A stretch of 64,000 nt of DNA from Kistimonas sp964291505 (GCA_964291505.2 OZ220199.1:1116001-1180000); one strand, 5' to 3'; positions 25,452-34,204 are shown, numbered from the stretch's first letter. A program made the numbers and translations. The notes: generated from the letters alone by a model not told the origin.

Positions 25452-26645
25452 TCAACCCGGCTTTCCATCAACCCGTTTCTGCAACAACATATCACCGTAG
25501 AAAAGAAGGAACGTGCCATAAGCAAGAATCCATAAAAGAACGGATATGGCATAAAAGCTGATTCGCAGATCAGGTACTAATTCCGGCAATACACTTCGCA
25601 CGAGCGCTGAGAATGCCGGCAAACCCAGCGCAAAACCCACGACTCTGGCGGGTAATTGCATCGGGCGACCTGTATGACCCAGTGTCACCCGACAGATCAT
25701 GGCCAGAATCAGCCCCCCCATTCCGCCAATCGCCAGGATATGAAGTGCAATCGCATCGTCCCATTTAGCAATAGGTGTCAGTGCAAGAAGCATCACCCCC
25801 AAAACAATGAAGGTGTAAGACAGGTGCAATGACCACAATAAAGGCTCCTGTAACGTCAGCCAGGGTTTCCATCGCAAAAAACGCCAGATATTTGCAAAGC
25901 AGGCAATCAATAGCAGTACTGTCATCCATCCTGTAGAAACAGGCAGCAGGCTTATGCTGGCCAACAACACTAACCCTGCAGGAACCAGTGCGGTCAGTTC
26001 CAGCCAGCGTAACCGCTCCGGCTGAGGGAAACCGAGACGAACCGACGTAAAGAAAGGAATCACCCGCCCACCCAGCACCAGCATCAAGACAGTGATCAAC
26101 AACAGTCCACTGCCTGCAGCCTGCATGGCAAGGGAATGGTCCGCATGAAACGCGGCATAGTGCATCTGTCCATTGATCGCTGTCATGAGTAACAGCAAAG
26201 GAACAAAGAGCAGGTTTCGCCACCCTTTTGTTTGGATGACAGGTTGCGCCAGCATCAAGGCTGACAGTGGCAGCCATATTAAATCGACTGTCGCCAACCA
26301 CAGGGTCGGTTCCTGAGTCAGCAGCATACCCAAGCGCGCCCCCAGCCAGACCCAAAATAAAAATGCCAGCTGCCAGCCCCGTACGCCGGGAACACCTGTC
26401 CATGTCTGTACGGCTGTCAGCAGGAAACCCACGATAATGGCGCCGCCAAAACCAAACAGCATTTCATGAGTGTGCCACCAGAGGGGGTTGGTATAGAAAG
26501 CCACCTGCCAGCCCCCCAGCAGAAAGCTGGCCCAAACCGACAAGGCAACAATAGAAAACAGTGCCCCACCAAAGAAGAAAGGACGGAAGGCCAGACGAAA
26601 AAAAGGAATGATGCGGTTTTCTTTTTCATTGTCGGTTATTTGCAT
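25452..26645 (-). CDS. nnrS: NnrS-family haem-copper membrane protein of the NO response
   Basis: About 397 aa with around 12 hydrophobic segments and the family start FFRLAFRPFFFGGALFS, followed by TNPLWWHTHEMLFGF with the His motif and LTAVQTWTGVPG. NnrS binds haem and copper and protects cells from nitric oxide stress. The frame also opens at ATG 26654, but AAGG lies directly against that codon; ATG 26645 has AGGAT at a normal distance, so I prefer it. It is the last gene of the globin-small protein-nnrS operon, 14 bp after the preceding gene. Confidence 0.9.
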   Translation of the reverse strand: MQITDNEKENRIIPFFRLAFRPFFFGGALFSIVALSVWASFLLGGWQVAFYTNPLWWHTHEMLFGFGGAIIVGFLLTAVQTWTGVPGVRGWQLAFLFWVWLGARLGMLLTQEPTLWLATVDLIWLPLSALMLAQPVIQTKGWRNLLFVPLLLLMTAINGQMHYAAFHADHSLAMQAAGSGLLLITVLMLVLGGRVIPFFTSVRLGFPQPERLRWLELTALVPAGLVLLASISLLPVSTGWMTVLLLIACFANIWRFLRWKPWLTLQEPLLWSLHLSYTFIVLGVMLLALTPIAKWDDAIALHILAIGGMGGLILAMICRVTLGHTGRPMQLPARVVGFALGLPAFSALVRSVLPELVPDLRISFYAISVLLWILAYGTFLLFYGDMLLQKRVDGKPG

Positions 26646-26659
26646 AGAAGCCATCCTTG

Positions 26660-26896
26660 TCAGCCCATGTCGGGGTGGTTTTGTGCATGCTCCGCTGCCA
26701 GACGCATGACATAACCCACTTTAATCACACCCGGGCCAATAATGGTCATCATATGAGACAGTATCTGTACCGCCATACCAAATCCAAAAGGCGTTACCAA
26801 TAGATAAGCCCCAAGAATCCCGCCCAACGTGGCGATGACTCCTCCCGAGAGCAATAGATCACTGAGTAATCGGTATTTGTTGAGTTGATCAGTCAT
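26660..26896 (-). CDS. Small membrane protein of the NO-response operon
   Basis: 78 aa starting MTDQLNKYRLLSDLLLSGGV. There are two hydrophobic segments (about 14-34 and 38-58). The start ATG 26896 has AGGAGGTG 5 nt upstream; the longer frame up to 27010 overlaps the globin and is not used. It overlaps the globin stop by 8 bp and is followed by nnrS, so translational coupling is likely. I do not recognise a named family; the position suggests a role in NO or redox stress. Confidence 0.75.
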   Translation of the reverse strand: MTDQLNKYRLLSDLLLSGGVIATLGGILGAYLLVTPFGFGMAVQILSHMMTIIGPGVIKVGYVMRLAAEHAQNHPDMG

Positions 26897-27287
26897 GACA
26901 CACCTCCTGACTGGCAGTTGCTTTGGTAATCTGGATCTCCATATTGCGGGCGATGCCTCTGGCCCAATGTTTGGCCTTTTCGGCAAGAGAACCCTGAAAC
27001 AGTTCATCAACGGACAGGTCGAATAACGTCAGCCATCGCTGCATGTGGGACGTGCGATACACCACCAGCCCATACAGACGTAAATGCGGCGCAAGAGCAT
27101 TTCTACGATACCGACCGGAACGTAGCAGCAGGGCAGACCAGAACGTTGTCATCACATTCAGGTGTGGCTGCCAGTTCACCTGCGCCACATCATTAAACAG
27201 CGGGGCAAGTTCTGAATCCTGACGAACACGTCCGTAAAAGGTATGAACCAGCCTTCGAATATCCCTGCGATTAGCAATGTCCGCCAT
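26889..27287 (-). CDS. Group III-like truncated globin
   Basis: 132 aa. The helix pattern IRRLVHTFYGRVRQDSELAPLFNDV and HLNVMTTFWSALLLRSGRYRR with a later HLRL histidine matches truncated globins of the group III type. Such globins bind or scavenge NO and O2. The start ATG 27287 follows GGAGGG; a longer open frame to 27395 would pass through the sigma-54 promoter and the first NorR site, so it is rejected. First gene of the operon. Confidence 0.86.
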   Translation of the reverse strand: MADIANRRDIRRLVHTFYGRVRQDSELAPLFNDVAQVNWQPHLNVMTTFWSALLLRSGRYRRNALAPHLRLYGLVVYRTSHMQRWLTLFDLSVDELFQGSLAEKAKHWARGIARNMEIQITKATASQEVCHD

Positions 27288-27321
27288 ATCACCCTCCTGC
27301 ATTCGCTCTTTATCAAGTGAT

Positions 27322-27337
27322 TGCAGCGGCCATGCCA
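27322..27337 (-). promoter_or_regulatory. Sigma-54 promoter of the globin-nnrS operon
   Basis: The minus strand reads TGGCATGGCCGCTGCA, which fits TGGCAC-N5-TTGCA with GG and GC spaced by exactly 10 nt. The predicted start of transcription is near 27310, giving a leader of about 23 nt that contains the GGAGGG site of the globin gene. Confidence 0.75.
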
Positions 27338-27401
27338 TAAATGAAAAAGTGAATGATTTCAGGGTGTTACAGAAGGCGTGACAGGTAAGCAGCAAAAAGC
27401 A

Positions 27402-27461
27402 TTGTCATATAGACAACAAGTGCCATCTAAATGACTACAAGCAAATGATGTCATTAAGACA
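27402..27461. promoter_or_regulatory. NorR operators upstream of the sigma-54 promoter
   Basis: Two perfect inverted repeats match the NorR core GT-N7-AC: TTGTCATATAGACAA (27402-27416) and TGTCATTAAGACA (27449-27461). A degenerate third site ATCTAAATGAC-like lies between them (about 27425-27435). E. coli NorR uses three sites in this arrangement. The distance to the sigma-54 promoter, about 65-125 bp, suits an enhancer-binding protein. Confidence 0.75.
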
Positions 27462-27586
27462 GCAAGCACAATAACCCACTGTTTCATAATGATTATTTCT
27501 GGAATAACGGCTGCAGGAGTAAGACAACTTACACCACTGAAAGATCAATAGTCCGGACATTCCAGATTGTCAGACTGCCGTTACAT

Positions 27587-29191
27587 TTAATACCTGCGTC
27601 TATCGGCTTGAATAAGCCCCAGCCTTCGGGCTAGGCGGTGTAGATTGGCCCGGTCCACATGCAGCGTCCTGGCGATTGCCGCCCAGTTGCCTCCCTTCTG
27701 TTTCAGCAGGTGACGAATCAGTTGTCGCTGATAATCATCCAGCATCGCCTTTAACGGCTTATTTCCGTCGGACAAAGCCATCGCTTCTGGCTGTATCGGG
27801 AAAATAGCTCCCCCTGCGCTTTCACCGCTTACCGAATGCAGTTGAATATCAAAATCCTCAGGTTGCAGGGTCACCATTCTGTCAGGTTGCTCACCATATG
27901 AACCCCGATCAGCACTCCGCGCTTTCAGGGCTGCACGGCTGACAGCATGTTCGAGCTCACGTACATTGCCGGGCCATGCGTACGCCTGCAAAAGCGCATG
28001 ACAGGACTCCGACAATCTCAAACTGTTTAATCCCAACCTGGCTCTGTTGCGCTCAAGGAAATAGCCAGCAAGTAACAGTACATCCTGCCCTCTCTCCCTT
28101 AGTGGTGGCACAACGACAGGATAAACACTCAGACGGTGATACAGATCCGCGCGAAATCGACCTGCTTTCACTGCGGCGGCAAGATCTCTATTCGTTGCGG
28201 CAATAATCCGCACATCCACGTTGATTTGCTGATCGCTCCCGACACGCTGAATGTCACCATTCTGCAGGACACGCAACAGTTTGACCTGCTCAGACAGAGG
28301 CAATTCGCCGACCTCATCGAGAAAGAGGGTGCCATGGTTCGCTATTTCAAATTTGCCTTTTCGGTCCTTGACTGCACCGGTAAAGGCACCCCGCGTATGA
28401 CCAAACAATTCACTTTCAATAATGTTACTGGGCAACGCGGCGCAATTGACATGAATCATCGGCGCCTGACGCCGGTGAGACTGTTTATGTATGGCACCGG
28501 CCACCAGCTCCTTGCCCGTACCGGTTTCTCCGAGCACCAAGACAGAAAGATCAGAATCGGCAACCACATTGATTTCTTCCTGAAGGGTCTGCATGGCTGG
28601 ACTTTGCCCAATCATTTCAACAACCTGATCGGCAATCAGACTCTGGCTGACGGCCTGCTCCTGCTCAACACGGCCTTCCAGCCGATTGATCAGGCTGACC
28701 ATTTTTACCGTTGCGTTGCTCATCGCAATGGCCGTACGAAACGCGTCTGGCGACATGGATTTCATGGCACCAGCCTCAAGCGCATCCAGTGTCAGCACGC
28801 CCCACGGCACATCATCCAGCATTAGTCGTGTGCCTACGCAGTCGTGGATTTTCAACGAGCCTTGATGTCCCATCACAAGGCCATCAAAGGGGTCTGGCAA
28901 ATCACAGACATGGGGAAATTGCACGGTGGTTTTACTATTAAGAATCTGCTGTAACCGGGGATGCTCAGTGACAGGGAACCGGCGCCCCAGCGTATCCGGC
29001 GACAAACCGACAATCGCCACTGGCTTGAGGGTGTCACCTTCCAGTTGCATCAGGCTCGCGGCATCACAGGGGAACAAATGTACCAGATGCTCCAGCAGCC
29101 GCTGGTAACGTGCTTTCGGCGCCATATCGCTGGAAAGATTCTCAATAATATGAACCAGATGCTCGCGTGTTTCGTCGTAATTGATCGACAT
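27587..29191 (-). CDS. norR: NorR, NO-responsive sigma-54-dependent activator
   Basis: 534 aa. Domains: an N-terminal GAF domain (about 20-165) that senses NO through non-haem iron in family members; an AAA+ domain with VLGETGTGKELVAGAIH (Walker A), RGAFTGAVKDRKGKFE (sigma-54 contact loop GAFTGA) and LFLDEVGELPL; and a C-terminal HTH (NWAAIARTLHVDRANLHRLA). The start ATG 29191 has GGAGGGG upstream; the frame also opens 7 codons earlier. It is encoded in the same direction and upstream of the globin operon, whose promoter carries NorR-like sites. Confidence 0.93.
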   Translation of the reverse strand: MSINYDETREHLVHIIENLSSDMAPKARYQRLLEHLVHLFPCDAASLMQLEGDTLKPVAIVGLSPDTLGRRFPVTEHPRLQQILNSKTTVQFPHVCDLPDPFDGLVMGHQGSLKIHDCVGTRLMLDDVPWGVLTLDALEAGAMKSMSPDAFRTAIAMSNATVKMVSLINRLEGRVEQEQAVSQSLIADQVVEMIGQSPAMQTLQEEINVVADSDLSVLVLGETGTGKELVAGAIHKQSHRRQAPMIHVNCAALPSNIIESELFGHTRGAFTGAVKDRKGKFEIANHGTLFLDEVGELPLSEQVKLLRVLQNGDIQRVGSDQQINVDVRIIAATNRDLAAAVKAGRFRADLYHRLSVYPVVVPPLRERGQDVLLLAGYFLERNRARLGLNSLRLSESCHALLQAYAWPGNVRELEHAVSRAALKARSADRGSYGEQPDRMVTLQPEDFDIQLHSVSGESAGGAIFPIQPEAMALSDGNKPLKAMLDDYQRQLIRHLLKQKGGNWAAIARTLHVDRANLHRLARRLGLIQADRRRY

Positions 29192-29519
29192 GCTCCCCTC
29201 CGTATGAGTCATTCATACAGCTTATCGCTCAGGCATTCATTCCCCAAATTCAGAGCACCTGAAGCACAGTAACCCGTTAGCGATATAATGTGGCAACAAC
29301 GCCGTTATCTGTTGCTATCAAAAGGTTGATGCACGTTGTACTCAGGGCAAACATTCGCCCATGACGTCATGACGCTGATCATTTACCGCCCCCATTGATC
29401 TGATAGACTCCATTCACTAGCAGTCATCCTATCTTTCGGTCGGTATACGGGTGTTAACTGAATCAAATACCCCAGTCCGCATCGCTTTGTAAGCCTATTT
29501 TGCATTGAAGGATTTCACC
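29192..29519. promoter_or_regulatory. Divergent region between norR and the PduO-like gene
   Basis: About 328 bp. It contains the palindrome CATGACGTCATG (29360-29371), a possible operator. No sigma-70 promoter could be assigned with confidence. Confidence 0.4.
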
Positions 29520-30089
29520 ATGCCATTGAAGTACTCCGGCAATATCCGGGAACTCTGTTACCCCTTTATTTACGAAGAATCCGCCCTGTGTGACTACGAA
29601 ATCCTGACCGATGAACTCTGCACCCTGGTGGGTTGTGCAATCACGGAGCTGGAATCTGACCCGGAAAACCGTTTTGTCGATATCCTTGAGTTTCTCAATG
29701 AGCTGCAGCCCAAAATGTTCCACCTGAACGGTTCCATCCGGGGCAAAGGCAGTATTCACGAGGAAGACATCCAGCGGCTGGATGCCTGGTTTGACCGGTT
29801 CGAAGAAGAGATTGGCGGCCGGATCCAGAGCTTCGTTCTCCCCCGAGGCCCCCGTTCAGTACAACTGATTCACGCCTGCCGTAGCCTGTGCAAGAAAGTG
29901 GTTCGCTGCCTGGTGAAAATCGATGCAGAAGGGCGCGAAGTACCTGATGTCCTGCACCGCTACGGCAATATGCTGTGCAACCTGTTATTCCGCGTAACGG
30001 TTGTGATCAATGGTCGACTGGGAATCATCGAACCGGAATATATCAGCCCAAACTATCCACAGCGTCCACCGAAAAAGAAACGTACCTGA
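29520..30089 (+). CDS. PduO-like cobalamin adenosyltransferase-family protein, divergent
   Basis: 189 aa. The C-terminal two thirds match the helical core of PduO/MMAB-type ATP:cob(I)alamin adenosyltransferases: EEDIQRLDAWFDRFEEEIG, FVLPRGPRSVQLIHACRS and YGNMLCNLLFRVTVVIN. The N-terminal ATP-binding segment of that family (T-G-D-x-G-x-T) is not present; the start reads MPLKYSGNIRELCYP. The protein is therefore either a divergent enzyme with altered nucleotide binding or a non-catalytic relative. The start ATG 29520 follows GAAGGA; an in-frame TTG at 29505 is unlikely. It is monocistronic and lies near btuFB and norR rather than in the eut operon, where EutT is the cognate enzyme. Confidence 0.7.
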   Translation: MPLKYSGNIRELCYPFIYEESALCDYEILTDELCTLVGCAITELESDPENRFVDILEFLNELQPKMFHLNGSIRGKGSIHEEDIQRLDAWFDRFEEEIGGRIQSFVLPRGPRSVQLIHACRSLCKKVVRCLVKIDAEGREVPDVLHRYGNMLCNLLFRVTVVINGRLGIIEPEYISPNYPQRPPKKKRT

Positions 30090-30100
30090 GACCATTGCCC

Positions 30101-30116
30101 GGGGGAAATTTCCCCC
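30101..30116 (+). terminator. GC/AT palindrome after the PduO-like gene
   Basis: GGGGGAAATTTCCCCC is a perfect 16-bp palindrome 11 nt after the stop. There is no U-run and no loop, so it may be a protein site as well as a weak terminator. Confidence 0.35.
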
Positions 30117-30292
30117 TGACAAACCGTACAGCACTAACGACTTCCACTATCAGCAGCGATCAAAACCGTCTCATACCTATAAGGACAAACGATTTGGTTG
30201 CTGCTAAGTAACCCCATACATCAATTTCATTGAATGAACACTCGTTTTTCCAGCAAACACTTAACATGACTTAGATTTCGTAGCCACCAACC

Positions 30293-30796
30293 CTATTCCG
30301 TATTGTCTCCTTCTGTATCGAGTACAATTTCACTCACGCCCTCCATCATGCGAGGAGCATCCTGCACGACATTTTTGCCCATCGTGAATGCGACTTTTAA
30401 TCCTCTCCATATGCCTCTTGGGATATTAACCAGGCTAGCCGCAGCCAGAATGCCGGCCAATCCGCTCAATGCCTTGATAGGGACTTTATGCCAGTCGGTC
30501 ACCTCAGTAAGAGATTTATCCAAAAACACATATTCTTTAACACCTTGAACAACAGGACATACAAGGACCGATAACCCAACAATGAATGGAGAAGCCAAAA
30601 AGATAACCGTCACCTTGGCAATTTTTATAACGTAATCCTTTAATGATTTTCCGGGGCTTTGGCTAGGGGGCTCCTCTACCTGGGTTAAGTGAGTATTTTG
30701 ATCCGTAGATACTCTTAGCCCAGTTTGGCTGGTTTGGTTATCGCCCATGGACCCATGATGATAATTTTGCCGAACGTTTGTATGTAATCCTTCCAT
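30293..30796 (-). CDS. Membrane protein, paralogue of the gene at 33.1-33.6 kb
   Basis: 167 aa. Polar N-terminus (about 1-60), then two hydrophobic stretches (about 65-90 and 110-130) and a hydrophilic tail. The middle part matches the other protein: YVIKIAKVTVIFLASPFIVG and LDKSLTEVTDWHKVPIKALSGLAG here, against YVIMAVQIGVVVFITPLVTC and YDKNLHMFNALFLAGLAST there. The start ATG 30796 follows GGGAG. No known family. The two paralogues flank a candidate cysteine protease, as if they were part of one mobile or expanded cassette. No signal peptide; function unknown. Confidence 0.65.
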   Translation of the reverse strand: MEGLHTNVRQNYHHGSMGDNQTSQTGLRVSTDQNTHLTQVEEPPSQSPGKSLKDYVIKIAKVTVIFLASPFIVGLSVLVCPVVQGVKEYVFLDKSLTEVTDWHKVPIKALSGLAGILAAASLVNIPRGIWRGLKVAFTMGKNVVQDAPRMMEGVSEIVLDTEGDNTE

Positions 30797-31397
30797 GTTA
30801 ATACTCCCATTCAAGTGAATAGCTTAGTCAGCAAAACCACTGTAAATATTCTATTGTTTGCTTTCCTTAGCTCTATAAATTAAGACATAATCACCTATTC
30901 TTAGTTCATTAACAGACACATTTACAGATCACCCAAACAAACTGTAACCTATTGAAATTAATAACAATAAAGACTCTTCAACGTGAGCATTAGCAATTAG
31001 TCGAATACAATAAAAATGAGTTGTTATGATATCATTATCAGATATATAAACATGTCAATATTTTTCATATAACAGGCTGGATTTACCAGCACCAACAGGC
31101 CTTATACTTCAATAAAAAGCAGTATACCTGTTCAAATTGAAAGAATTACCGTAGTTATAGATAGCAGTCTACTCAGGCAGAGTTGATTGATATTTTTCGC
31201 CATCAAAAAACTAAAACTAGTTTCCATAAAACTAGAGCCCGACCGACAAAATCGTCCGATTGCGTATCAATAACTATATGTTAAGCGGCAATAAATTATA
31301 ATGAACTATTCTTTCAGCATAATGCTCTAACAATGGCATTAATATATTAAAAATATTATTGCTGTTTCTGATCCAATGGTACAAAAGAGCATTTTCT
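30797..31397. other. AT-rich intergenic region
   Basis: About 600 bp of AT-rich sequence between divergent genes. No coding frame or clear promoter could be identified. It may hold promoters for both flanking genes. Confidence 0.45.
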
Positions 31398-32924
31398 ATG
31401 GTAAGCGATACCTCAACTCATAGCTCATCCAGATTAGTTCGATATTGGTATACATTCATTGAATGTCTCAAATGTATTTTTTTTTGTTGTTATAAAGTTA
31501 GGCAGCAGCATAACATAGAGACACTCCACGCCAATATCGAAAATCCCATGATTCCTTTGACTCCCACCAGAGAGCGAAGCCTTTCCGTTTCACGCTCATC
31601 TGGGCTAACATCCATTGTTACAAATATTGCTACTCCTACTCCTACTCCTACTCCTACTCCTACTGATAAAAATAGTTACATCCATCAACTCAATGAACGC
31701 TATCAACTGCAGAGCACTGAAATAGACACAATGGATATACCAGGCTGGACAAGAGGGGGGGGCGAGTTTAATGCACGTGCAACAACTGACCAGGATATCG
31801 TATCGCTTAAAGCCATGTATCAAGATGATTTGGATAGACAGCTACATTTATGCATAACACAAATAAATAACTGTCCTGAAGACCGTATTCAGAGAGAATA
31901 CCAGACCTGTTTAAACTCGATGACAGCGTTAAGGAATGCACGATATCATCTGGCAAGACTAACCACACCCGAAGAAAGGCACAAACCTTTTTACCCGGGA
32001 AGAACAGGTTTCATAAACCATGATTCGCGTCAATGTGGATATATTTCCGCAACGCAGGCAGCTTTTCATGAAGGTATAATGGATTACTTTCTTCTCAGGC
32101 CGTTACCCGACCCTGGTCAACGTATTGATGAGGACGTCGAGCCAGAAATTAATGCACTGCAAAATGAATTAAGAGAAAAACAAAGACTATTAATTCTCGC
32201 TGAAGAAAGCATTCCAAAAATACAGCGATTATATAATGAAGGGCGCTATAACGCAGCACATGACCCTGAAGAATATTTCAATAGCTGCATGACCACAGTG
32301 ATAAATGAAAGAAACCAATACCAACAAAACATTCGCAACATAAATACTCAAATACATGAACTCATGGAAAGAAGTAACCTCATAGCAGACAACAATCTCC
32401 GTTACAGGGAACTGAACAGAGCAAGGGAACAACAGACCTATTGGCGTAATATTAGTCAGGACATACTTTTTAACCGATCGCATGCACTCCAATTCACAGA
32501 GGGGGCCAATGATTATATTCCCACCGAGTATCAATTGGTTCGACAATCCTTTCCTTCTGACGAAGATGGTAATTTGATTAATGCCGATGAGCTGTTAGAT
32601 TTTCTGCTCAACAGTGATTGGCGTGTACTTGCAGGTGGCGGACGTAAGAATGATAATTCAAAACCTTTGAAAAGGACGGGAGAAGATGCACCTACTGAGG
32701 AAGCAATCATAGATGCGCCTTCGGCATCAAAAAACGTGAGACGTCATGAGCCGCGTGGGCACTGGTGGACATATGTTCGAAATCCGGATGGTTCCATTGA
32801 TCTTATTAATGATGCAGTTGTCAACGAAGGAAAAAACAGGCCTAAGTTCCGCAATATCAGAGCATTATTCAACCATTTCAGACAATGCAACTGGAGACGC
32901 AAGCAACTGTACTATTACGAATAA
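31398..32924 (+). CDS. Candidate USP/C19-like cysteine protease (deubiquitinase-like effector)
   Basis: 508 aa from ATG 31398. The longer frame begins at a TTG (31359) without a site. Residues 1-60 contain a Cys-rich hydrophobic patch (ECLKCIFFCC), then a Thr-Pro repeat (about 77-90), long coiled-coil-like helices (about 245-365), and a basic C-terminus. Two short motifs match ubiquitin-specific proteases: GFINHDSRQCGYISATQAAF (Cys213; Q seven residues on as in the Cys box CYMNSVLQALF) and GHWWTYVRNPDGSIDLINDAVV (His455, then N471/D472 as in HYTAYV...DDSxV). The spacing of about 240 residues is in the USP range. Overall similarity is too low for a firm family call; catalytic activity is a prediction. 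AT-rich gene, flanked by two paralogous membrane proteins. Confidence 0.55.
   Translation: MVSDTSTHSSSRLVRYWYTFIECLKCIFFCCYKVRQQHNIETLHANIENPMIPLTPTRERSLSVSRSSGLTSIVTNIATPTPTPTPTPTDKNSYIHQLNERYQLQSTEIDTMDIPGWTRGGGEFNARATTDQDIVSLKAMYQDDLDRQLHLCITQINNCPEDRIQREYQTCLNSMTALRNARYHLARLTTPEERHKPFYPGRTGFINHDSRQCGYISATQAAFHEGIMDYFLLRPLPDPGQRIDEDVEPEINALQNELREKQRLLILAEESIPKIQRLYNEGRYNAAHDPEEYFNSCMTTVINERNQYQQNIRNINTQIHELMERSNLIADNNLRYRELNRAREQQTYWRNISQDILFNRSHALQFTEGANDYIPTEYQLVRQSFPSDEDGNLINADELLDFLLNSDWRVLAGGGRKNDNSKPLKRTGEDAPTEEAIIDAPSASKNVRRHEPRGHWWTYVRNPDGSIDLINDAVVNEGKNRPKFRNIRALFNHFRQCNWRRKQLYYYE
31631..31664 (+). repeat. Hexanucleotide microsatellite encoding (Thr-Pro)n
   Basis: TACTCC is repeated almost six times in a row within the protease-like gene, coding for an alternating Thr-Pro tract. 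As the unit is 6 bp, changes in copy number keep the reading frame and alter only the length of the linker. Confidence 0.85.
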
Positions 32925-33074
32925 TGATATCTGTAGTTTAATTTAGTGCTCTCTGGATACAGTCAGTAATGCTCGCTGGAAAACAACAATAATACGATAA
33001 AAAAACAACGCAATACGCTGCCTTATTTCCTCTCTATCTTTTGGATGAGAAACATATCCTCGGACTAAATATCT

Positions 33075-33617
33075 CTATGGAATGTCATCATCAGCCTCTA
33101 TTGTCGAAACTGATTCAGAATCTGAAAAAGATCTGGCATCTTCAGCGATATCACCAAAGAGATTGATTTCATTTAAAATAGGCTTATTGCCTATAACATT
33201 TTTGATCATCGTGCCACTCACAAAAAAACTTCCGGCAAAGCCTGCTACTGGGCCTACAGCAAACCCAACAGTACTGGCTAAACCTGCCAGAAAGAGAGCA
33301 TTAAACATATGGAGATTTTTATCATAATAAAAATATTCATAGGCGCTCTCTGCAAAATTCACTGCAATGTAAAAAGGAACCACTAATACACACGCACATG
33401 TCACTAAAGGAGTAATAAAGACGACAACGCCAATTTGTACAGCCATAATCACGTAATCACATGCTTTTTTTTGTGAGGTCAATAAAGGATAGAGTTCTGT
33501 GGAGAGATTCTCTGCGTCTGCTATGGTCGATAAATTTGAATGACTCGGACCCGCCGCTTCACTCTCACTTATAACATCAACAACTATTCTATGCCCTGCA
33601 TTTGTTACCTGTTCCAT
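33075..33617 (-). CDS. Membrane protein, paralogue of the gene at 30.3-30.8 kb
   Basis: 180 aa. A polar N-terminus (1 to about 50) precedes two or three hydrophobic segments (about 53-85 and 105-140), and an acidic, Ser-rich C-terminus follows (FSDSESVSTIEADDDIP). It shares the YVI...(YD)K-(SN)-L...AGLA pattern with the protein at 30.3 kb, so a duplication is likely. The start ATG 33617 is preceded by AGAGGAAG. No signal peptide and no known family. It could be a host-membrane-inserted effector; that is a guess from the sequence type. Confidence 0.65.
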   Translation of the reverse strand: MEQVTNAGHRIVVDVISESEAAGPSHSNLSTIADAENLSTELYPLLTSQKKACDYVIMAVQIGVVVFITPLVTCACVLVVPFYIAVNFAESAYEYFYYDKNLHMFNALFLAGLASTVGFAVGPVAGFAGSFFVSGTMIKNVIGNKPILNEINLFGDIAEDARSFSDSESVSTIEADDDIP

Positions 33618-33710
33618 TTTTACTTCCTCTTTCTATAGACATATTGCGAATATCCTCTTAATGTGACAACGATCACACCAAAGCCATTAAAGGGCTAACT
33701 CTTTAGAGAG

Positions 33711-33902
33711 TTACTGCCAGATGCCAGTTTTTACCGAAATATCCAGTAACTCTTCAACTGTAGATAATGAGAGAAAATACAATTTTTTGACGTCGATAAG
33801 TCCGAGCTTGATGTTTGGCAACGAGACCAATATGTCATCATTACCAGCACTATGCAGGAAATAGGGTTTATTATCTATGACAAAATCACGTGAAATTTCC
33901 TA
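33711..33902 (-). pseudogene. Possible 3' gene fragment
   Basis: About 60 codons are open on the minus strand and end at TAA 33713-33711 (SRDFVIDNKPYFLHSAG then NIKLGLIDVKKLYF, with LLDISVKTGIW at the end). The composition looks protein-like, but there is no start codon or ribosome-binding site. I do not recognise the parent gene. Confidence 0.3.
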
Positions 33903-34032
33903 ACAACTGTGAAATTGCATAAGACATATTTATCTATGTCAGTATCAATGCTGTTTTTTGATTAACTCCTACTCTACCGTAACAGGCCGTACCTTTATGA
34001 TCTGACTAACTCAAGGTTAATAAGATTACGCG

Positions 34033-34155
34033 CTACGCATTGTACTTCTCTGTAGCGGTTGTTCTGACAACACCGCCCAAACCAATAGCAATGAGAATAG
34101 AGAAAATAGCGGTATTTTGATTCAAACTGTACACAGCCGTTATCCACACCAACAT
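34033..34155 (-). CDS. Possible small hydrophobic peptide
   Basis: A 40-codon frame starts MLVWITAVYSLNQNT and continues with one hydrophobic segment (IFSILIAIGLGGVV) before a polar tail. It begins 50 bp after the FimV-like gene on the same strand. No strong ribosome-binding site is seen; it may be chance. Confidence 0.25.
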   Translation of the reverse strand: MLVWITAVYSLNQNTAIFSILIAIGLGGVVRTTATEKYNA

Positions 34156-34204
34156 TGTTGATACATCTCACCCGTCCACGTAATACGCTTCAGTGAACAA
34201 GTAT

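Larger units (their letters stand above)
33618..34204. other. Intergenic region with gene remnants
   Basis: Nearly 590 bp without a full gene. It holds a short frame that looks like a 3' gene fragment (33711-33902, minus), a possible 40-codon hydrophobic ORF (34033-34155, minus), and one exact DnaA box TTATCCACA at 34140-34148. Confidence 0.5.

Noticed and set aside
31605..31823. Minus-strand frame rich in Ser-Arg opposite the microsatellite
   Set aside because: The Ser-Arg repeat is just the complement of the TACTCC repeat; no start context.
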